A stretch of 64,000 nt of DNA, from contig DASXCQ010000030.1 in NCBI GenBank assembly GCA_036491115.1, positions 40,609 to 104,608 on the forward strand. Direction: 5' to 3'. The DNA comes from DATEPR01 sp036491115. Lineage in GTDB: Bacteria; Actinomycetota; Actinomycetes; Mycobacteriales; Pseudonocardiaceae. A program made the position numbers and the translations under genes. Shown one piece after another: positions 8,403-15,753 of the stretch; the first letter of the stretch is position 1; each line of letters opens with the position of its first letter. The notes under the pieces are model-generated. The model was not told the DNA's origin and ran no database searches. It was given only the letters and a program-made list of their open reading frames with translations.

Positions 8403-8403
8403 C

Positions 8404-9873
8404 ATGACCGCCGTCGCGTCGCCCTTCCGGACGCTGTGGGCGTGGGTGCGGCGCCTGCCGCTGCGGGCGCAGCTGGTGGTCACGCTGTTGCTGCTGCTCG
8501 CGGCCGTGCTGATCGGGTCGTACTTCGTCGCGTCGGCGTCGATGCAGAACTACCTGCTCAACCAGTTGGACAACCAGCTCGGCCGGACCACCCGGCAGGT
8601 CGAGCTGGTCATGGCGGGCGGCGGCCTGCCGGCCGGGTTCCCCGGTCGCCCGCTGATCGCCGGTGGCACGGTCATCGAGGTCAGGGTGGGCGGCCAGACG
8701 GTGCTGCACATGCCGGGCCGGAACCCGGACCAGCCCGCCCTGCCGGCCGATCCGGTGGTCGGCGACCCGTTCACCGCGCCGGCCGGCAACGGCAACGGCG
8801 ACTGGCGGGTGCTCGCCTCCTCGGTGCCCACGAACGACGGGACCGCCGTCGTCATCGTGGCGAACGAGCAGGGTCAGGTGGACGCGGCGATCGGCGACCT
8901 GAGCCGGATGTACCTGCGGATCTCGGTGGGTGCCCTGGTGCTGCTCGGGATTCTCGGCTACGCGCTGGTGCGCAACGGCCTGCGCCCGCTGGAGGAGGTC
9001 GAGCAGACCGCGGAGGGCATCGCGGGCGGCGACCTGTCCCGGCGGGTGCCGGTGCGGCGGCCGCGCAGCGAGGTGGGCCGGCTGGCCAGTTCGTTCAACA
9101 CGATGATCGACCGGATCGAGCACGCGTTCCGGGCCAGGGAGCGTTCCGAGGCGTCGGCGCGCAACTCCGAGGAACGCATGCGCCGCTTCGTCGCCGACGC
9201 CAGCCACGAGCTGCGCACGCCGCTGACGTCGATCCGCGGCTACGCCGAGCTGTACCGGCAGGGCGCGGCGACCACACCGGAGGAGGTCGCGGGCGTGCTG
9301 CACCGGATCGAGGACCAGGCGGCCAGGATGGGCCTGCTGGTGGACGATCTGCTGTTGCTGGCCAGGTTGGACCAGCAGCGGCCGCTGGAACACGCCAGGG
9401 TCGACCTCGCGGTGCTGGTGGTGGACGCCGTGCACGACGCCCACGCGGTGGCGCCGGACCGCACGGTGGGCCTGCGGCTGCCCACCGCCGACCCGGCCAA
9501 CGGCGACGAGCCCGCCGAGGTGCCGGTGCTGGGCGACGAGGCGAGGCTGCGCCAGGTGGTCGGCAACCTGGTGAACAACGCGATCCTGCACACCCCGGTG
9601 GGGACGCCGGTGGAGGTCCGCGTGCGGGCCGAACCCGGTGAGGCGGTGCTGGAGGTCGCCGACAAGGGCGCCGGACTGCCGCCGGACCAGGCCGAGCGGG
9701 TCTTCGAACGCTTCTACCGGGCCGATCCGGCCCGCGGCCGGGCCAACGGCGGCACCGGGCTCGGGTTGGCCATCGTGGCGGCGATCGTGGCCGCGCACGG
9801 CGGTCGGGTGGAGGTGCAGACGTCAGTGGGCGTCGGCACGACGTTCCGGGTGCTGCTGCCGCTGTCCGGTTAG
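8404..9873 (+). CDS. Membrane sensor histidine kinase
   Basis: 489 residues. A first membrane helix (LVVTLLLLLAAVLIGSYFVA, about 28-48), an extracytoplasmic sensor region of about 130 residues and a second helix (ISVGALVLLGILGYALV) precede a HAMP segment (RPLEEVEQTAEGIAGGDLSR). The phospho-acceptor His is in FVADASHELRTPLTSIRGY. The ATPase part has the N box (VVGNLVNNAILHTP), G1 box (DKGAGLPPDQAERVFERFYR) and G2 (GGTGLGLAIVAAIV). It is co-transcribed with the response regulator. Its stop TAG shares bases with the convergent menD stop (plus-strand TTAG, 9870-9873). Confidence 0.93.
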   Translation: MTAVASPFRTLWAWVRRLPLRAQLVVTLLLLLAAVLIGSYFVASASMQNYLLNQLDNQLGRTTRQVELVMAGGGLPAGFPGRPLIAGGTVIEVRVGGQTVLHMPGRNPDQPALPADPVVGDPFTAPAGNGNGDWRVLASSVPTNDGTAVVIVANEQGQVDAAIGDLSRMYLRISVGALVLLGILGYALVRNGLRPLEEVEQTAEGIAGGDLSRRVPVRRPRSEVGRLASSFNTMIDRIEHAFRARERSEASARNSEERMRRFVADASHELRTPLTSIRGYAELYRQGAATTPEEVAGVLHRIEDQAARMGLLVDDLLLLARLDQQRPLEHARVDLAVLVVDAVHDAHAVAPDRTVGLRLPTADPANGDEPAEVPVLGDEARLRQVVGNLVNNAILHTPVGTPVEVRVRAEPGEAVLEVADKGAGLPPDQAERVFERFYRADPARGRANGGTGLGLAIVAAIVAAHGGRVEVQTSVGVGTTFRVLLPLSG

Positions 9874-9884
9874 CGGACGGCGGC
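9858..9884. terminator. Bidirectional hairpin holding both convergent stop codons
   Basis: GCCGCTGTCCG (9858-9868) pairs with CGGACGGCGGC (9874-9884) with one G-U type mismatch; the 5-base loop GTTAG (9869-9873) contains the TAG of the sensor kinase and, on the other strand, the TAA of menD. No U-tract follows, so it may act as a bidirectional terminator of the actinobacterial hairpin type or only as an RNA end. Confidence 0.6.
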
Positions 9885-11492
9885 GAACAGCTCGGCCTGC
9901 CAGTCGCGCAAGCCGGCCCGACCGACCCGGATCTCGACCACTGTCAGCCCGGCCGGCGCCAGTGCGGCCGGCAGTTCGTCCCGTTCGGACACGAGCACGT
10001 GCGGCACCCGGTAACCCGCGCACAGTGCGGCGAGATCGGCTCCGGTCGGCGTGCCGAACACCCGCTCGAACGCGGCGGCGTGCTCCGGCGCGCCCTGTTC
10101 CAGCAGCTCGAAGATGCCGCCGCCGTCGTCGTTGAGCACGACGATGGTCAGCCCCGGCCGTTGTTCCTCCGGCCCCAACAGCAATCCGTTGGCGTCGTGC
10201 AGGAACGTCAGATCGCCCAGCAGCGCGCACCACGGCCGCCCCGATCCGAGCGCCAGCCCGGCCGCCGTGGACACGCTGCCGTCGATCCCGGCCACACCAC
10301 GGTTGGCGACCACCGGCCGATCCCCGGTCGGCGCGACGAAGTCCGCGAACCGCACCGCGTTCGACGACCCCAGGAACAGTCCGACGCCGGCCGGCAGGGC
10401 GGCCACCACGTCCCGGGCCGCGTGCGCACCGGTCGCCCACCCGCCGTCCATCACCCGGTCCACCGCGGCCGTCGCCACCTTGTCCGCGGCCTGCCAGGCG
10501 GCCAGCCAGTCCGGATCGGGTGGGTCCACCGGTTCGACCGCCCCGGCCACGTGCGTCGCGACGTGCTGCGGGTCGATCCGGTCCGCATCGGTGACCAGCA
10601 CCACCCGACCGGCCTGACGCAGCACCGCTCCCACCCCGCGAGTCAACGTCGGCCTGCCCACCACGGCCACGTCGACCGGCACGGCAGGCGAGGCGCCGGC
10701 GTTGAGCAGCAGCGACCCGGTGGCCAGCACCTCGGCGCCGCCCGACCGCGCCGCGGCGACCGCGGTGGGCTCCGCGACCACGGGCCAGCCGGCTGCCGCG
10801 GCCACCTCGGCCACCGCCCGGATCCGATCCGGCGATCCATCCCCGGCCACCACCAGCGTCCGCGCGCCCAACCCGACGGCGGGCCCGGCGCGGACCGAGG
10901 GCGTCCGCGCCGTCCACGGCCCGTCCCGGCCGGTCAGCGGCTCCGGCCAGTCGTCGTCCCCGGAGGGCACCAGCGGTTCCCGCAGTGGCACGTTGAGCTG
11001 CACCGGCCCGGCGCCGGCGCGTGCCACCGCCCGCGCCACCGTCGAGCGCCAGATCGCGTTGCCGCCCACCCGGCGTTCGGCCAGCGGCAGCTCCACATAG
11101 GCCGCCGCGCCGCCGTACAGGCCCCGCTGGTCGATGGTCTGGTTCGCGCCGGTGCCCCACAGCTCGGCCGGCCGGTCGGCGGTCAGCGCGATCAGCGGGG
11201 TGCCCGAGTGGTGTGCCTCCAGGACGGCGGGGTGCAGGTTGGCCACGGCCGTACCGGACGTGCAGCACACCGCCGCCGGGCCGGCGCCCGCCTTGCCGAT
11301 GCCCAGCGCCAGGAAGCCCGCGGACCGCTCGTCGATCCGCACGTGCAGTGTGATTCGCCCCTCAGCCGCCGCGTCGAACGCGGCCATGGACAGCGGCGCG
11401 TTCCGCGAACCAGGGCAGATCACGACGTGTCCCACCCCGCACCGGGCCAGCTCGTCGACGATCACCCTCGCCTGCGCGGTGGACGGATGCAC
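9870..11492 (-). CDS. menD: 2-succinyl-5-enolpyruvyl-6-hydroxy-3-cyclohexene-1-carboxylate synthase
   Basis: Thiamine-diphosphate enzyme joining isochorismate (made by MenF, 26568-27860) and 2-oxoglutarate. 540 residues. The N-terminal Pyr domain has VVICPGSRNAPLSMAAF and an FLALGIGKAGAGPAAVCCTSGTA block; the C-terminal PP domain has RGVAGIDGSVSTAAGLALG, then CALLGDLTFLHDANGL and VVLNDDGGGIFELLEQ, the ThDP/Mg binding signature. Start GTG at 11492 leaves only 18 bp to the divergent menB start, with no room for a separate promoter and ribosome site. An alternative start further inside is unlikely because VHPSTAQARVIVDEL is the conserved N-terminus. Confidence 0.95.
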   Translation of the reverse strand: MHPSTAQARVIVDELARCGVGHVVICPGSRNAPLSMAAFDAAAEGRITLHVRIDERSAGFLALGIGKAGAGPAAVCCTSGTAVANLHPAVLEAHHSGTPLIALTADRPAELWGTGANQTIDQRGLYGGAAAYVELPLAERRVGGNAIWRSTVARAVARAGAGPVQLNVPLREPLVPSGDDDWPEPLTGRDGPWTARTPSVRAGPAVGLGARTLVVAGDGSPDRIRAVAEVAAAAGWPVVAEPTAVAAARSGGAEVLATGSLLLNAGASPAVPVDVAVVGRPTLTRGVGAVLRQAGRVVLVTDADRIDPQHVATHVAGAVEPVDPPDPDWLAAWQAADKVATAAVDRVMDGGWATGAHAARDVVAALPAGVGLFLGSSNAVRFADFVAPTGDRPVVANRGVAGIDGSVSTAAGLALGSGRPWCALLGDLTFLHDANGLLLGPEEQRPGLTIVVLNDDGGGIFELLEQGAPEHAAAFERVFGTPTGADLAALCAGYRVPHVLVSERDELPAALAPAGLTVVEIRVGRAGLRDWQAELFAAVR

Positions 11493-11497
11493 GTGCC

Positions 11498-11504
11498 TAT
11501 CCTC
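11498..11504. promoter_or_regulatory. Overlapping divergent -10 elements for menB and menD
   Basis: On the plus strand TATCCT (11498-11503) ends 7 bp before the menB GTG at 11511. On the minus strand GAGGAT (11504 to 11499) ends 6 bp before the menD GTG at 11492. Both spacings fit leaderless transcripts. The menB -10 is good, the menD one is weak (NANNNT only). No -35 element is evident on either side. Confidence 0.5.
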
Positions 11505-11510
11505 GCAGGC

Positions 11511-12422
11511 GTGAGCGAACCGGTCGTGTCAGAGCTGTTCGATCCGAATGCCTGGACGGAGGTCGACGGGTTCGGCTTCACCGACATCACCTACCACCGG
11601 GCGGTCGACCAGGGCACCGTGCGCATCGCGTTCCACCGGCCCGAGGTACGCAACGCCTTCCGGCCGCACACCGTGGACGAGCTGTACCGGGCACTCGACC
11701 ACGCGAGGATGTCCTCGGACGTCGGCTGCGTCCTGCTGACCGGCAACGGCCCGTCCCCGCGTGACGGCGGCTGGGCCTTCTGCTCCGGTGGCGACCAGCG
11801 GATCCGCGGCCGGTCCGGCTACCAGTACGCCAGCGGCGAGACCGCGGACACCGTGGACCCGGCTCGGGCGGGCCGGCTGCACATCCTGGAGTGTCAAAGA
11901 CTCGTCCGGTTCATGCCGAAGATCGTCATCGCCGTGGTGCCCGGCTGGGCCGCGGGCGGCGGGCACAGCCTGCACGTCACCTGTGATCTCACTCTCGCCA
12001 GCGCGGAGCACGCCCGCTTCAAGCAGACCGACGCCGACGTCGGCAGTTTCGACGGTGGTTTCGGCTCGGCCTATCTGGCCCGCCAGGTCGGCCAGAAGTT
12101 CGCCAGGGAGATCTTCTTCCTCGGCCGCGCCTATACGGCGGAGCAGATGCACCGGATGGGCGCGGTCAACGAGGTGGTGCCGCACGCCGATCTGGAGCGC
12201 GTCGCGCTGGAGTGGGCCCGCGAGATCAACGGCAAGTCGCCGACCGCGCAACGCATGCTGAAGTACGCGTTCAACCTGATCGACGACGGCCTGGTCGGCC
12301 AGCAGCTGTTCGCGGGTGAGGCCACCCGCCTGGCCTACATGACCGACGAGGCCGTCGAGGGTCGCGACTCATTCCTGCAGAAGCGCGAGCCCGACTGGTC
12401 GCGTTTCCCTTGGTATTTCTGA
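11511..12422 (+). CDS. menB: 1,4-dihydroxy-2-naphthoyl-CoA synthase
   Basis: Crotonase-fold enzyme that cyclises o-succinylbenzoyl-CoA. 303 residues, close to mycobacterial MenB. It has the NRPEVRNAFRPHTVDELYRAL-type segment (here HRPEVRNAFRPHTVDELY), the long family insert GNGPSPRDGGWAFCSGGDQR, the oxyanion-hole part AAGGGHSLHVTCDLTLAS, the catalytic Asp/Ser region QTDADVGSFDGGFGSAYLAR and a C-terminal SPTAQRMLKYAFNLIDDG. GTG 11511 is the start; the frame stays open upstream on the strand opposite menD but that part is only antisense. menE follows with a 1-nt overlap. Confidence 0.96.
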   Translation: MSEPVVSELFDPNAWTEVDGFGFTDITYHRAVDQGTVRIAFHRPEVRNAFRPHTVDELYRALDHARMSSDVGCVLLTGNGPSPRDGGWAFCSGGDQRIRGRSGYQYASGETADTVDPARAGRLHILECQRLVRFMPKIVIAVVPGWAAGGGHSLHVTCDLTLASAEHARFKQTDADVGSFDGGFGSAYLARQVGQKFAREIFFLGRAYTAEQMHRMGAVNEVVPHADLERVALEWAREINGKSPTAQRMLKYAFNLIDDGLVGQQLFAGEATRLAYMTDEAVEGRDSFLQKREPDWSRFPWYF

Positions 12423-13612
12423 TGATGCGCGTCCTCACCCTGGACGGCCGGCCGTCCTCGGCCCGCTCGCTGCACGCCGCGCTGGCCGACGCCCTGGCCG
12501 GTGGTCCGGCGCTGCTGCCGCTGGCCGCGACCGACCCGCGCCTGGCCGAACTGCGCGCCGCCATGGCACCGACCGAGCCACTGGAACCGGACACCGCCGT
12601 GGTGATCTGCACCTCGGGGTCGACCGGTGAGGCCAAGGGCGTGCTGCTGTCCGCGGGCGCCCTGCGCGCCTCGGCCGCCGCCACGCACGCCCGGCTGGGC
12701 GGTCCCGGCCGGTGGTTGCTGGCCACACCCGCCCAGTTCGTCGGCGGCCTCCAGGTGCTGGTGCGATCACTGCTGGCCGGCACCCGGCCCGGTGTGGTCG
12801 ACCTGTCGGTGCCGTTCCGCGGCCGTCCGTTCGCCGACGCGGCCGCCGAGGTGCTGGCCGGTTCCGGTCCGCGCTACACCGCCCTGGTGCCCACCCAGCT
12901 GGTCACGCTGCTGGACGAGGGGGGCCGGGGACTGGACGCGCTGCGGGCGTTCGACGCGGTGATCATCGGCGCCGCCGCCACCCCGCCGGAACTGGCCGAG
13001 CGGGCCGACGCGGCCGGCGTGCGGGTCGTGCCCGCCTACGGCATGAGCGAGACCGCCAGCGGCTGTGTCTACGCAGGTGTGCCGCTGGACGGGCTGAACG
13101 TCCGCATCGCCGACGCCGACGAGCACGGCGTGGGCCGGATCGAACTGGCCGGCCCGATGCTGGCGCACGGCTACCGCGGCGCCCCCGAACTGTCGGTGGC
13201 CACGTTCGCCGGCGGCTGGTTCCGCACCGGCGACGAGGGCCGGCTGGTGGACGGCAGGCTCGACGTGCTGGGCCGCACCGACGACCTGATCAACACCGGC
13301 GGGGTGAAGGTGGCGCCGACGATGGTGGAGCGGGTGCTGGCCGCACAGCCGGGCGTGCGGGCCGCGTGCGTGGTGGGCGTGCCGGACGCCCGGTGGGGTC
13401 AGGCCGTGGTGGCCGCCGTGGTGCCCGTCGATCCGGCCGACCCGCCAGCCGTCGACGCGCTGGCCGCCGTGGTCCGCGAGCGGGTGGGCCGGGCGGCCGT
13501 GCCGAAGCGGTTCGGGTTCACCGACGCACTACCGCTGCGCGGACCGGGCAAGATCGACCGGTCCGGCGTCCGTGCGATCCTGAACGAGACAGGGGAGTCG
13601 ACACATGAGTGA
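12422..13612 (+). CDS. menE: o-Succinylbenzoate--CoA ligase
   Basis: ANL-family adenylate-forming enzyme activating o-succinylbenzoate as its CoA thioester for MenB. About 396 residues, short for the superfamily because the N-terminal subdomain is reduced, as is usual in actinobacterial MenE. The P-loop like motif is ICTSGSTGEAKGVLL, followed by PAYGMSETASGCVYAG (A5) and RTGDEGRLVDGRLDVLGRTD (A8) with NTGGVKVAP. The C-terminal lysine lies in LPLRGPGKIDRS. ATG 12422 overlaps the menB stop (TGATG). The gene making its substrate, menC, is not in the window. Confidence 0.95.
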   Translation: MMRVLTLDGRPSSARSLHAALADALAGGPALLPLAATDPRLAELRAAMAPTEPLEPDTAVVICTSGSTGEAKGVLLSAGALRASAAATHARLGGPGRWLLATPAQFVGGLQVLVRSLLAGTRPGVVDLSVPFRGRPFADAAAEVLAGSGPRYTALVPTQLVTLLDEGGRGLDALRAFDAVIIGAAATPPELAERADAAGVRVVPAYGMSETASGCVYAGVPLDGLNVRIADADEHGVGRIELAGPMLAHGYRGAPELSVATFAGGWFRTGDEGRLVDGRLDVLGRTDDLINTGGVKVAPTMVERVLAAQPGVRAACVVGVPDARWGQAVVAAVVPVDPADPPAVDALAAVVRERVGRAAVPKRFGFTDALPLRGPGKIDRSGVRAILNETGESTHE

Positions 13613-13631
13613 CAACAGGGTCGGGCGGTAG
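13605..13631 (+). other. Possible 8-codon mini-ORF between menE and menA
   Basis: ATG 13605 to TAG 13631 encodes MSDNRVGR. GGGGAG (13592-13597) is spaced as a good ribosome site for it, and it overlaps the menE stop. menA starts 3 nt after its stop and has only a weak site of its own, so the mini-ORF may carry ribosomes from menE to menA. It could also be chance. Confidence 0.3.
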
Positions 13632-13634
13632 CCG

Positions 13635-14507
13635 ATGGCCACTGCCGCGCAGTGGGTGGAGGGGGCCCGCCCGCGCACACTGCCCAACGCGATCGCCCCC
13701 GTCCTCGTCGGTGCCGGCGCGGCAGCCGCCGTCGACCAGTTCGTCTGGTGGAAGTCGGTGCTGGCGCTGGTGGTGTCGCTGGCGCTGATCATCGGCGTCA
13801 ACTTCGCCAACGACTACTCCGACGGCGTCCGGGGCACCGACGCCCAGCGGGTCGGACCGCTGCGGCTGGTCGGCTCCGGCGTGGTGCGGCCGACGCTGGT
13901 CCGGGCGGTGGCGTTCGCCTGCTTCGGCGTGGCGGGGGTCAGCGGTCTGGTGCTGGTGGCCACGTCCGGCCTGTGGTGGCTGCTCGGCCTGGGCGCGGTG
14001 TGCATCGCCGGCGCCTGGTTCTACACCGGCGGCCGCAGGCCCTACGGCTACGCCGGATTCGGCGAGATCGCCGTGTTCGTGTTCTTCGGCCTGGCCGGGG
14101 TGCTGGGTACGCTCTACGTGCAGTCCGGGCGGATTACCGGTGCGGGCATCGCGGACGCCGTCGCGGTGGGCGCCTTCTCGTCCGCGGTGCTGGTGGCCAA
14201 CAACCTGCGCGACATCCCCACCGACAGCCAGACCGGCAAGCGCACGCTGGCGGTGATCCTCGGTGACGCCCGCACCCGGGTGCTCTACCAGGTGCTGGTG
14301 GCGGTTCCGGTGCTGGTCAGCGTGGCCATCGGGGTGACGCGGCCGTGGGCGCTGCTGGGCCTGCTGGCGGTGCCGCTGCTGGTCGGCCCGGTCCGGCGGA
14401 TCCGCCAGGGTGTCGGCGGATTGGCGCTGATCCCGGTGCTGCGGGACACCGGACTGGCCATGCTGGTGTGGGCGATCGCGACCGGAATCGCACTTACTCT
14501 TGGGTAA
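13635..14507 (+). CDS. menA: 1,4-dihydroxy-2-naphthoate polyprenyltransferase
   Basis: Membrane UbiA-superfamily enzyme that attaches the polyprenyl chain to dihydroxynaphthoate. 290 residues with about eight membrane helices. The first Asp-rich motif is NFANDYSDGVRGTD (near residue 57); the second is NNLRDIPTDSQTGKRTLAV (near 190). The start MATAAQWVEGARPRTLPNAIAP is typical, with an early R-x-x-T-L. The lipid donor is probably made by the polyprenyl diphosphate synthase at 47726-48757. The product goes to MenG (29466-30158). Confidence 0.95.
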   Translation: MATAAQWVEGARPRTLPNAIAPVLVGAGAAAAVDQFVWWKSVLALVVSLALIIGVNFANDYSDGVRGTDAQRVGPLRLVGSGVVRPTLVRAVAFACFGVAGVSGLVLVATSGLWWLLGLGAVCIAGAWFYTGGRRPYGYAGFGEIAVFVFFGLAGVLGTLYVQSGRITGAGIADAVAVGAFSSAVLVANNLRDIPTDSQTGKRTLAVILGDARTRVLYQVLVAVPVLVSVAIGVTRPWALLGLLAVPLLVGPVRRIRQGVGGLALIPVLRDTGLAMLVWAIATGIALTLG

Positions 14508-14512
14508 GTCTG

Positions 14513-14531
14513 ACCCGATCGGGTGGTTTCT
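14513..14531 (+). terminator. Weak terminator candidate after menA
   Basis: ACCCGATCGGGT (14513-14524) is a perfect palindrome with a 4-base loop at best, followed by GGTTTCT. The stem is short, so I rate it low. The rest of 14532-14609 shows nothing else. Confidence 0.3.
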
Positions 14532-14609
14532 TCGGTCGTGCTCTGTCCCGACCGGTCTCTAACCTGTGGGTTGACTGAAGACTTTTGACCGTTATGCCGG
14601 ACTTTGCCG

Positions 14610-14945
14610 TCAGCCCGCGTCCGGCGACGAGGTCTCACCGCGCAGTTCGGCACGCAGCGACGCCCGCGCCGCACGTCGGGCCATGCCGCGCGCCGCCAGG
14701 CCGGCGGAGATCTTCTCGTGCCAGCCGCGCAACACCACCAGCGACAGCGGCAGGCCGACCACCAGACCGACGGCGATCGCGACCAACAGCGGCACGTTCA
14801 CCAGCGACAGCACCAGCGCGACCACCGCTACCAGCGCGAACCTGGCCAGTACGTACAGCCCGAGGTCGCGGCCCAGGTGCGGCGGCACCGGCGGCGGGGC
14901 GGTTGGCGGTTGCCCGGTGTGCTGGTTGTCGGAGTGCTCGACCAC
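14610..14945 (-). CDS. DUF4229 family membrane protein
   Basis: 111 residues from GTG 14945. After a proline-rich polar N-terminus two helices (LGLYVLARFALVAVVALVLS and LLVAIAVGLVVGLPLSLVVL) are followed by a basic, alanine/arginine-rich cytoplasmic tail (WHEKISAGLAARGMARRAAR). This layout matches the actinobacterial DUF4229 family, whose role is unknown; in many genomes it is found next to menaquinone or heme genes. It is convergent with menA and divergent from the bldC side. Confidence 0.75.
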   Translation of the reverse strand: MVEHSDNQHTGQPPTAPPPVPPHLGRDLGLYVLARFALVAVVALVLSLVNVPLLVAIAVGLVVGLPLSLVVLRGWHEKISAGLAARGMARRAARASLRAELRGETSSPDAG

Positions 14946-14952
14946 GCCCGCA

Positions 14953-14958
14953 ACGCTA
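14953..14958 (-). promoter_or_regulatory. -10 element for a leaderless DUF4229 transcript
   Basis: On the minus strand TAGCGT (14958 to 14953) would place the transcript start at 14946, one base before the GTG start codon. No ribosome site is present. Confidence 0.5.
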
Positions 14959-15205
14959 CGCGGGCGTCACCGGATCGGACACGTCGGCCGGCCCTCGAAT
15001 GGACGCCTCCTTCACCAAGCGTGCACATCCGTGCGGCGGATGGTGACGATTTGTCCCTTACTTACTCTTTACCATCAGCCTAGCGTTCGAGTACCCGGCG
15101 GGCGAGATGGCACTATGCGACCGGAACGCCGGATCTTGTGGGTATCCGAGTACGAGAACCGCTCGACGCCCGGCAAGTGTGTTTCGGCAACAAGGAGGGA
15201 CGACA

Positions 15206-15439
15206 GTGACTGCGTCTGTTCAACACCCGAGGCAGCAGGTCAGCGAGCGACTGCTCACGCCAGGCGAGGTGGCCACCCTGTTCCGGGTCGACCCGAAGAC
15301 GGTCACCCGGTGGGCCACGGCCGGCCGGATCGGTTCGATCCGTACTCCCGGCGGTCACCGCCGCTTCCGCGAGTCCGAGGTCAAGACCCTGCTCGCCGAA
15401 CTCACCACCGAAGCGAGCGAACCCGTTCGCGGCGTCTGA
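15206..15439 (+). CDS. bldC: BldC-family MerR-like DNA-binding regulator
   Basis: 77 residues, start GTG 15206 with AAGGAGG at 15192-15198. The whole protein is one winged helix: LTPGEVATLFRVDPKTVTRWATAGRIGSIRTPGGHRRFRESEVKTLL, nearly the textbook BldC core (helix-turn-helix PGEVATLFRVDPKTVTRW, wing SIRTPGGHRRF). BldC proteins bind head-to-tail on AT-rich direct repeats and in Streptomyces delay development; the role in this organism is inferred. Like other members it has no effector domain. The upstream gap (14959-15205) contains an AT-richer patch at 15046-15075. Confidence 0.9.
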   Translation: MTASVQHPRQQVSERLLTPGEVATLFRVDPKTVTRWATAGRIGSIRTPGGHRRFRESEVKTLLAELTTEASEPVRGV

Positions 15440-15500
15440 ACACGGCGGTAGGTCTGCGAAGGGCTAGCCTCGTGTCAATCTGTGCGCGGAGGTGACGCCC

Positions 15501-15692
15501 ATGCTCTACCTGCTCGCCGCCATCGGCGTCGTCACCATCGCGGCCTTGCTATGGCGTGCGCTGAACCCGGACCGGGTCAGCGTCGGGGCACGCCGGCAGG
15601 TGGTCGCGCCGGACGACGACCCTGACTTCCTGCGGCGCCTCGGCGAGCAGAATCAGCGGCCCGAGGACCCGGACGGTCCCGACCAGCCCTGA
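15501..15692 (+). CDS. Small single-helix membrane protein
   Basis: 63 residues from ATG 15501, chosen because GGAGG (15488-15492) is correctly spaced; a GTG at 15492 overlaps that site. One N-terminal membrane helix (MLYLLAAIGVVTIAALLW) is followed by a polar tail rich in Asp/Arg/Pro (DDDPDFLRRLGEQNQRPED). Small proteins of this shape lie next to bldC in several actinomycetes. A possible -10 (TAGCCT at about 15465) lies between it and bldC, so it may have its own promoter. Function unknown. Confidence 0.65.
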   Translation: MLYLLAAIGVVTIAALLWRALNPDRVSVGARRQVVAPDDDPDFLRRLGEQNQRPEDPDGPDQP

Positions 15693-15713
15693 TACCCCTC
15701 GAACCAGCCATGG

Positions 15714-15738
15714 CCGCGGTGAGTTCAGCCCACCGCGG
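15714..15738. terminator. Bidirectional terminator hairpin between convergent genes
   Basis: CCGCGGTG (15714-15721) pairs perfectly with CACCGCGG (15731-15738), loop of 9 bases. It lies between the small membrane protein and the ParA-like gene, whose stops face each other. Confidence 0.6.
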
Positions 15739-15753
15739 CAGCGGTACGTCCGG

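Noticed and set aside
9999..11510. Plus-strand open frame upstream of and in frame with menB
   Set aside because: It is opposite menD, which has complete enzyme motifs; the extra residues show antisense composition.
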